Below are positions 5,111-5,111 of a stretch of 5,111 bases of DNA, piece after piece. A program made the position numbers and the translations under genes. The notes below the pieces were generated by a model. It was not told the origin of the DNA, ran no database searches, and saw only the letters and a list, made by a program, of their open reading frames with translations. This DNA comes from Candidatus Gastranaerophilales bacterium (GTDB lineage: Bacteria; Cyanobacteriota; Vampirovibrionia; Gastranaerophilales; Gastranaerophilaceae), in assembly GCA_021201175.1 (NCBI GenBank), contig JAJQFK010000020.1, positions 1-5,111 of the forward strand, in the 5' to 3' direction. Position 1 is the first letter of the stretch. Every line of letters begins with the position of its first letter.

Positions 5111-5111
5111 A

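Overview
The window is AT-rich (roughly two thirds A+T by eye) and bacterial. It has short intergenic gaps, good Shine-Dalgarno sites and the standard genetic code. The best taxonomic hint is the pilin-like protein at the right end. Its N-terminal helix (FTLSEVLVTLVIIGIIAAIT) and its end (DGWQIRDDYP) resemble pilin-like proteins I associate with the gut non-photosynthetic cyanobacterial relatives (Melainabacteria / Gastranaerophilales). This is recall rather than a search, so the assignment is tentative. No transposase, integrase, tRNA, rRNA, CRISPR array or phage gene was recognised. The window looks like ordinary chromosome of a fermentative bacterium.

Layout from left to right. A small protein of unknown function (2-370, +) stands alone. 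Next is a two-gene unit on the plus strand: an NfnA/PyrK-like FAD/NAD(P)/[2Fe-2S] electron-transfer subunit (457-1302) and a 60-residue four-cysteine protein (1313-1495). The stop codon of the first overlaps the ribosome binding site of the second. A weak bidirectional terminator candidate lies between this unit and a convergent, exported, PDZ-less HtrA-like serine protease (1523-2215, -). A divergent promoter region of about 165 bases follows. It leads into a second plus-strand pair: a GlcD-type FAD-linked 2-hydroxyacid dehydrogenase (2381-3781) and a CutA1 family protein (3791-4105). The right end is a minus-strand type IV pilin-like gene (4274-5065) with its promoter.

Functionally, two of the three large enzymes are redox flavoproteins that lack their usual partners in the window. 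The NfnA-like subunit has no NfnB/GltD-like gene beside it. The GlcD-like enzyme has no glcE, glcF or electron-transfer flavoprotein genes beside it. The protease and the pilin are envelope or surface proteins.

The most unusual feature is at the right edge. The promoter of the pilin-like gene is built from five tandem copies of a 7-bp unit (consensus TTATAAN, 5076-5110), which also form a perfect 13-bp inverted repeat. The predicted -10 box lies at its centre. This could be an operator, or a repeat that changes length and switches expression. No complete new multi-gene system is evident; the other findings are modest.
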